Below are positions 6,507-10,351 of a DNA stretch of 10,351 bases, one piece after another. Source of the DNA: CAZSTA01 sp964609495 [NCBI: uncultured bacterium] (GTDB taxonomy: Bacteria; CAZSTA01); the NCBI GenBank assembly GCA_964609495.1, contig CAZSTA010000030.1:15547-25897 (forward strand), in the 5' to 3' direction. Position 1 is the first letter of the stretch. Each line of letters opens with the position of its first letter. Under the pieces are notes generated by a model. The model was not told the DNA's origin. It made no database searches and saw only the letters and a list, made by a program, of their open reading frames with translations. The position numbers and the translations under genes were made by a program.

Positions 6507-7328
6507 TCACCCTTGATCGTCAAGATTTGCTTGGTTATAGAGAGTCTCATTTAACTCGTCAAAAGGCACCACGATAACTGTTATATTATCGATGCCACCT
6601 CTCTTGTTCGCCAGATCCACCAAGATATCACAAGCCTTCTGAGACTTATGAGAGGTGGCTATCTCGCTTATCTCATAAGCGGTAACTAAGTTAGATAATC
6701 CATCACTGCATAGAACGAGGATATTATCTGGGGCAATTTCCTTCACCGAAAAATCTACCTTCACCTCATTTCTCGATCCCAGCGCCCTCGTAATAACATT
6801 TCGCCAGGGATGGGAAAAACTCTCCTCCTCGGTGAGAAGACCACTTTTTACCTGCTCAGCGACCCAGGAGTGGTCCTCGGTGAGCTGATCTATCCCATTA
6901 TCCCTTATCAAATAAGCCCTACTATCGCCCACATGCGCTATATATAACTCATCACTTCGAACTATCGCGGCGGTCAGGGTAGTCCCCATACCCCTATACT
7001 GCTGATGCTTGAAGCTCATAGTGTATATCTCGGAATTAGAGATAGTAAAGGCTCTCTTAAGACCCTCTAAAATAGAATCGCTCGAATGTCTGCTATCTCT
7101 CCTCAGGGTAGAGGAGAGAACCTTCTGCAAAGTCTTCACCGCAAGAGAGCTAGCCATCTCCCCGGCGGCATGTCCACCCATTCCGTCCGCCACCGCAAAT
7201 AAAAATTCTACATTTTCTCGACTGAACCAGGGAGGAGAGATATTAGCTATACAATAGTTATCTTCATTGACCTGTCTAGCTCTTCCCACATCGGTTCTTA
7301 CTCCGACCCTATCCTCCGGCTTGATCAC
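6507..7328 (-). CDS. PP2C-type Ser/Thr protein phosphatase (Stp/PrpC-like)
   Basis: A 273-residue soluble metal-dependent phosphatase that most likely reverses phosphorylation by the kinase encoded directly downstream. All main PP2C motifs are present: RQVNEDN (D23), VADGMGGHAAGE (D48), GMGTTL (113-118), AHVGDSRAYL (131-140), LTEDHSWV (149-156), TRALG, LCSDGLSNLV (D209) and GGIDNIT (D247), so the metal site looks intact. The length fits the minimal bacterial Stp/PrpC form, with no regulatory or membrane domain. The start is GTG at 7328, preceded by AGAGGTGG at good spacing. The gene begins 13 nt after the ilvE stop, its ribosome-binding site lying at the end of ilvE, which indicates one transcript and possibly coupled translation. 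In Firmicutes the partner kinase usually carries PASTA domains; here it carries a propeller instead. Confidence 0.95.
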   Translation of the reverse strand: MIKPEDRVGVRTDVGRARQVNEDNYCIANISPPWFSRENVEFLFAVADGMGGHAAGEMASSLAVKTLQKVLSSTLRRDSRHSSDSILEGLKRAFTISNSEIYTMSFKHQQYRGMGTTLTAAIVRSDELYIAHVGDSRAYLIRDNGIDQLTEDHSWVAEQVKSGLLTEEESFSHPWRNVITRALGSRNEVKVDFSVKEIAPDNILVLCSDGLSNLVTAYEISEIATSHKSQKACDILVDLANKRGGIDNITVIVVPFDELNETLYNQANLDDQG

Positions 7329-7341
7329 CGTTTTCCACCTC

Positions 7342-8262
7342 TTATTTTACAAAGGTAAGCCATCCATATTTATCCTCTTTACCCGATGTGATCCTGAAGA
7401 AAGCCTCCTGGAGCTCTTTAGTGATAGGACCTCTCTCTCCACCTCCGATTTTGATCCTATCGATCGAGTTGATAGGAGATATCTCAGCCGCGGTCCCGGT
7501 GAAGAATACCTCGTCAGCGATATATAACATCTCCCGAGGGATAGGCTCTTCCTTCACTCCATATCCCAGATCCTTAGCGAGAGTGATGACCGAATCTCTA
7601 GTGATCCCTGGTAAGATCGAGGCATAAAGCGGAGGGGTATAGATCTTACCCTCTAAAACCAGAAAAATATTTTCTCCTCCTCCTTCAGAGACATAACCAG
7701 AGGTATCCAGGGCTACAGCCTCCGAATAACCATCTGCTAGCGCTTCCATCTTCATCAGTTGGGAGTTTATATAATTACCCCCCAATTTAGCTAGGAAGGG
7801 AAACGTGTTAGGGGCCATCCTGTTCCAGGAGGATACTTTAACCGCAACGCCCTTCTCTATAGCCTCCTCTCCCAGATACCTTCCCCACTTCCAGGTGGCG
7901 ATCACCATCTCTACTGGACAGGGGTGAGGATTAACTCCTAGCGAATCATAACCTCGAAAAACCAACGGTCTAATATAACACTCCTCCAAATTATTGGCCT
8001 TTATAGTGTCTATTATAGCCTGCTTGATCTCCTCTATAGAATAGGGGAGCTCTATTCGATATATCTTACAAGATCTGAGCATCCGCAATAGATGGGCTTT
8101 CAATCTGAATATCGCTGGTCCCTTCTCGGTCTTATAGCACCTGATCCCCTCAAATATGCTTGAGCCATAATGTAAAACATGGGACAAAACATGGATCTTA
8201 GCCTCATCCCAATCCACCAGTTTCCCATTAAACCATATCTTAGCTTCCTTCTCTAGTGTCAT
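7342..8262 (-). CDS. ilvE: Branched-chain-amino-acid aminotransferase (class IV, PLP-dependent)
   Basis: Transfers the amino group between glutamate and the keto acids of leucine, isoleucine and valine; cytoplasmic, the last step of their synthesis. The 306-residue length is typical. The fold-type IV pattern is clear: [19 protein letters not shown] near the N-terminus, [10 protein letters not shown] (32-41), R60 expected to bind the PLP phosphate, YIRPLVFRG (96-104), the catalytic Lys in FLAKLGGNY (K159), SEGGGENIF with E193, and GITRDSV and FFTGTAAEI further on. D-amino-acid transaminase and aminodeoxychorismate lyase are the main alternatives in the superfamily, but the sequence reads as the IlvE branch. 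ATG 8262 is the only workable start because an in-frame TGA lies just upstream. The nearest strong Shine-Dalgarno core (AAGGAG) is unusually far away (about 15 nt), so initiation may be moderate. It lies 31 nt after the helical protein gene. Confidence 0.95.
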   Translation of the reverse strand: MTLEKEAKIWFNGKLVDWDEAKIHVLSHVLHYGSSIFEGIRCYKTEKGPAIFRLKAHLLRMLRSCKIYRIELPYSIEEIKQAIIDTIKANNLEECYIRPLVFRGYDSLGVNPHPCPVEMVIATWKWGRYLGEEAIEKGVAVKVSSWNRMAPNTFPFLAKLGGNYINSQLMKMEALADGYSEAVALDTSGYVSEGGGENIFLVLEGKIYTPPLYASILPGITRDSVITLAKDLGYGVKEEPIPREMLYIADEVFFTGTAAEISPINSIDRIKIGGGERGPITKELQEAFFRITSGKEDKYGWLTFVK

Positions 8263-8293
8263 AATAAATCATTCCCGCTCCTTTCTTCGCGAT

Positions 8294-9022
8294 TTACCTC
8301 GATCCCTCGATTATCTCCTTGATTCCCTCGATGTAATCACCGATATCCTTATCCTCGATCTGCTCACCTTTGAGAAGAGCCTCATATAAAGTTTCCGCTT
8401 TAGTTAGCAAACGTTTATCTCTACTATCTATAACACCTGCCTTCCCCAATTCATCGATTAGGGGATATATACCCTCTTCTTGGGGTAAGGAGATCTCTTC
8501 CGCCTCGATTGAGGTTTTAAGCCAATATTTTAGAGCTGTTCCCATCAAGAGTCCTGCGGATTTATTCTCTTCTCTCTTCAGCAACTGCTCTGCTTCATCC
8601 AGAAGGGTTAAGCTCAACTCCTCTGCTAGCGTTCGCTTCAGATCAAGCTCCCTTATCTCTAAGCTATCCGGTAAAGAGACTAATAATGCCAATTGAGTGG
8701 TAAAATACTTCTTAAAGTTACCATAAGCACCCGCGCTGGGATCATCCAAAAAGGTCTTAATATTCGGATATTGTCCCGGATAGAGGGAGAAATCCCTCTT
8801 ATCATATAGATCGGCGAACTCAGAAGCCCTAGCAGGATCGATAGCGATCAATTCCCTTCCCTTTCTGTACCAGCTCTGATATAGTCCAATGAGTTTAATA
8901 TGAGCCTCGGGATCAGGAGTATATTTCTGGCTAGCCCTATCCGCCAATTTCAATATCTCCTCCGCTTGCCTCTGCAACTCCTCTACTATGCCCTTTATCC
9001 TCGCCACTCTCCGACTCATCAT
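8294..9022 (-). CDS. Helical protein of unknown function with HEPN-like C-terminal domain
   Basis: I do not recognise a named gene. The 242-residue product is predicted almost entirely alpha-helical, highly charged and soluble, with no signal or membrane segment. The N-terminal part contains LYQSWYRKGRELI (about 48-60) and the C-terminal part (about 130-238) reads DEAEQLLKREENKSAGLLMG, then LIDELGKAGVID, a pattern I associate with helical HEPN/DUF4145-like proteins often found near restriction or nucleotidyltransferase genes. The RNxxxH motif expected in catalytic HEPN domains is missing: the matching stretch reads ETLYEALLKGEQ. If the relationship is right, this would be a binding or structural version. 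ATG at 9022 or 9019 is supported by GAGAGG just upstream; a TTG at 9025 is less likely. It begins 7 nt after the ABC ATPase stop, so the two are probably translated together. The family call is a judgement from memory, not a search. Confidence 0.8.
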   Translation of the reverse strand: MMSRRVARIKGIVEELQRQAEEILKLADRASQKYTPDPEAHIKLIGLYQSWYRKGRELIAIDPARASEFADLYDKRDFSLYPGQYPNIKTFLDDPSAGAYGNFKKYFTTQLALLVSLPDSLEIRELDLKRTLAEELSLTLLDEAEQLLKREENKSAGLLMGTALKYWLKTSIEAEEISLPQEEGIYPLIDELGKAGVIDSRDKRLLTKAETLYEALLKGEQIEDKDIGDYIEGIKEIIEGSR

Positions 9023-9029
9023 CAACCTC

Positions 9030-10097
9030 TCAATTCAACCTCTTCTTAGATTTTTTATGGAAGATATGAATTTTGTCAAGCTCGAATTTCATATAGGTCA
9101 CTACTCCCACCTCTATCGGGGTGTCTATTGTGGCTTGGGCGAGACACTTCCTCCCTCCCAAATCGAGTTCCACTAGAAGCTCTGGTAAGATGGGTTGAAT
9201 ACTCTCGACCACTGCCCGCGTAGTATCCTTCTCCCTCTCAGTAGTTAAGTGGATATGTTCGGATCTAATACCCAAAATACAATCCTCCCCATCCTCGACA
9301 TCATAAGGAAGAGCGAATCTTATCCCCTCTCCAGAGAAATTCCCCTTCTTCACTTTTCCCGGGAAGAAATTAATAGGAAGGAGACTCGTGAAATCAGCAA
9401 CAAAGACGCTATTTGGTCTCTCATAAAGCTCCTGAGGAGTCCCCACCTGCTCTAATCTCCCCTCGTCCATCACCCCAATCCTCTTCCCCAAAGCGAAAGC
9501 TTCCCTAGGATCAGGAGTTACATATATAGCCGTTGTATTAAGCTCGGTAACTAATTTCTTTAACTCGATCTTGGTTCTAGCCCTGATCTTCGCATCCAGA
9601 TTCGTTAGAGGCTCATCCAAGAGCAATACCCTAGGTTTACTTCTGATGATGGCTCTTCCCAGAGCGACTCGCTGTTGATGTCCCGCGGATAATTGCCTCG
9701 GCATTCGATCCAAGACCAGGGAAACTCCTATATCCAGAGCCTCTATAGTCCTAGCTAGACGGGCATCGATCTCCTCACCCACTAATTTCCTGACTACTAA
9801 AGGGAAAGTTATATTATCCTTGACATTCATATGAGGAAATAACGCGAAGTTTTGAAAGACCATCGCTATATCTCTCTCCGAAGGAGGGAGATTAGTTACA
9901 TCCTCACCATCGAATATAACCATTCCATAATCGAGGTTATCTAACCCGGCTACCAAGCGTAACAAGGTGGTCTTTCCGCATCCTGATGGACCTATCAAGC
10001 AAAAGAACTCCCCATCCTCGATGTGCAAGGATACATCATCGATGATCTTCAAGTTACGGATATATTTAGTTATACCCTGCAAGATGATAGAGGCCAT
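9030..10097 (-). CDS. ABC transporter ATPase, MalK/UgpC-type, with altered signature and H-loop
   Basis: A 355-residue cytoplasmic ATPase of the CUT1/MalK type, normally paired with permeases for sugars, polyols or glycerol phosphate. Order: Walker A GPSGCGKTT (36-44), Q-loop MVFQNFALFPH (Q82), signature LSAGHQQR (136-143), Walker B VLLLDEP (157-163, E162), D-loop NLDAK, then a C-terminal TOBE/regulatory region from about 238 including GIRSEHIHL. Two key sites deviate: the signature is LSAGH rather than LSGGQ, and the H-loop histidine of the usual THDQ is replaced by Pro (TPDP, P195), so ATP hydrolysis may be weak or need a partner subunit. No permease or binding protein is present in the window. 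It is the first gene after a strong promoter, with a poor ribosome-binding site (TTGG) before the ATG. The reading frame is intact with no sign of decay. The substrate cannot be assigned. Confidence 0.93.
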   Translation of the reverse strand: MASIILQGITKYIRNLKIIDDVSLHIEDGEFFCLIGPSGCGKTTLLRLVAGLDNLDYGMVIFDGEDVTNLPPSERDIAMVFQNFALFPHMNVKDNITFPLVVRKLVGEEIDARLARTIEALDIGVSLVLDRMPRQLSAGHQQRVALGRAIIRSKPRVLLLDEPLTNLDAKIRARTKIELKKLVTELNTTAIYVTPDPREAFALGKRIGVMDEGRLEQVGTPQELYERPNSVFVADFTSLLPINFFPGKVKKGNFSGEGIRFALPYDVEDGEDCILGIRSEHIHLTTEREKDTTRAVVESIQPILPELLVELDLGGRKCLAQATIDTPIEVGVVTYMKFELDKIHIFHKKSKKRLN

Positions 10098-10188
10098 GAT
10101 ACCAACTTTTTGGCTCGGTCCCAGGAGGAACTAGAGCTGATTATAAAGCCCCTAATAATTTAGGAAAGAAATATACGAGAAGAGTCCC

Positions 10189-10243
10189 CTATTATATATT
10201 CCCGATTCGATATGAAATTAGACCTATCACTCGGATATAATAG
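10189..10243 (-). promoter_or_regulatory. Stem-loop at the predicted 5' end of the ABC operon transcript
   Basis: On the minus-strand RNA CTATTATAT (10235-10243) pairs perfectly with ATATAATAG (10189-10197), and the inner CCGA (10231-10234) pairs with TCGG (10202-10205) across a 4-nt bulge. The 5' arm starts within about 2 nt of the transcription start predicted from the promoter at 10252-10280. It could protect the 5' end or be part of a regulatory leader. No T-tract or terminator follows. Confidence 0.5.
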
Positions 10244-10251
10244 TTGTTTAT

Positions 10252-10280
10252 ATTGTAGCAGAAAATCTAAAACTTGTCAA
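10252..10280 (-). promoter_or_regulatory. Strong sigma70-type promoter of the ABC-ilvE-phosphatase-kinase operon
   Basis: On the minus strand a perfect -35 box TTGACA (10275-10280) and a -10 box TACAAT (10252-10257) are separated by the optimal 17 bp, with TG one base before the -10 box (extended -10). Transcription should start near 10245, leaving about 148 nt before the ABC ATPase ATG at 10097. No other convincing promoter is seen down to the kinase gene, so this one may drive all five genes. Confidence 0.82.
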
Positions 10281-10322
10281 CTATTTTCCTTGTAAAGGAT
10301 GCATATAGAATCGGGGATCAAA

Positions 10323-10351
10323 ATGATTTCAGATCGAATTATAACTCCCCC
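10323..10351 (+). CDS. Possible start of a divergent gene (cut by window edge)
   Basis: An ATG at 10323 on the plus strand follows a GGGGA at suitable spacing and stays open for the nine full codons available (MISDRIITP). This resembles N-termini such as that of class I aspartate aminotransferases (MxSxR...P), but so few residues cannot identify a family. No good plus-strand promoter was found for it. On the opposite strand a frame stays open from the edge to a TGA at about 10277-10279, equally unrecognisable. Treat as a hint only. Confidence 0.2.

Noticed and set aside
6499-6510. GTG at 6510 as kinase start, overlapping the phosphatase stop by 4 nt
   Set aside because: An overlap of this type is common in operons, but no ribosome-binding site lies at useful distance, whereas AAGGG/GTGAGG precede the ATG at 6501. 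Not fully excluded.
7009-7527. Plus-strand open frames opposite the phosphatase and ilvE
   Set aside because: They are antisense shadows of well-conserved genes, with low-complexity translations and no family motifs.
10098-10130. T-box-like sequence TGGGACCGAG in the leader before the ABC ATPase
   Set aside because: It resembles the T-box motif TGGNACCGCG, which would be attractive with ilvE in the operon, but the leader is short and I could not find a stem I with a specifier loop, or a terminator/antiterminator pair. Most likely chance.

Overview
This is a bacterial chromosomal window in which every convincing gene lies on the minus strand, so it is read from right to left. GC content looks to be in the mid-40s by eye. 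Ile ATA and Arg AGA/AGG codons are very common, a usage often seen in thermophiles and in deep-branching or uncultivated anaerobic lineages. The right-to-left block rho, LysM/M23 peptidase, rpmE, tdk, DUF1385 resembles the rho-rpmE-(tdk)-DUF1385-prfA neighbourhood of clostridia and some candidate phyla. I cannot name the phylum from sequence alone.

Right part (about 10351 to 6500): a strong sigma70-type promoter (TTGACA, 17 bp, TACAAT) reads into a leader of about 150 nt with a stem-loop at its very 5' end. It is followed by five tightly spaced genes: a MalK/UgpC-type ABC ATPase with an altered signature motif and no H-loop histidine, an all-helical protein with a HEPN-like C-terminus, the branched-chain aminotransferase IlvE, a PP2C phosphatase, and a membrane-anchored Hanks-type Ser/Thr kinase fused to an NHL beta-propeller. 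Gaps are about 5 to 31 nt and no terminator is visible, so one transcript is likely. The phosphatase and kinase form an obvious signalling pair. Why they sit with an aminotransferase and an ABC ATPase that has no permease nearby is not clear.

Middle part (about 4560 to 1230): rho has its own perfect-consensus extended -10 promoter and a leader of about 160 nt. That leader can fold into mutually exclusive hairpins, one of which covers part of the rho Shine-Dalgarno sequence, consistent with autogenous control. Rho is followed by a secreted or membrane-anchored murein hydrolase candidate with six LysM repeats and an intact M23 metallopeptidase domain.

Left part (about 1230 to 1): a 213-nt spacer contains two interleaved perfect inverted repeats (pseudoknot topology) and a probable rpmE promoter. 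It is followed by zinc-type ribosomal protein L31 (rpmE), thymidine kinase (tdk, overlapping the end of rpmE), and the first 40 codons of a DUF1385 membrane protein that runs off the left edge.

No tRNA, rRNA, CRISPR array or insertion sequence was seen. The points most worth following are the switch-like rho leader, the interleaved repeats upstream of rpmE, the ABC ATPase with two altered catalytic motifs, and the kinase whose propeller appears to be cytoplasmic.
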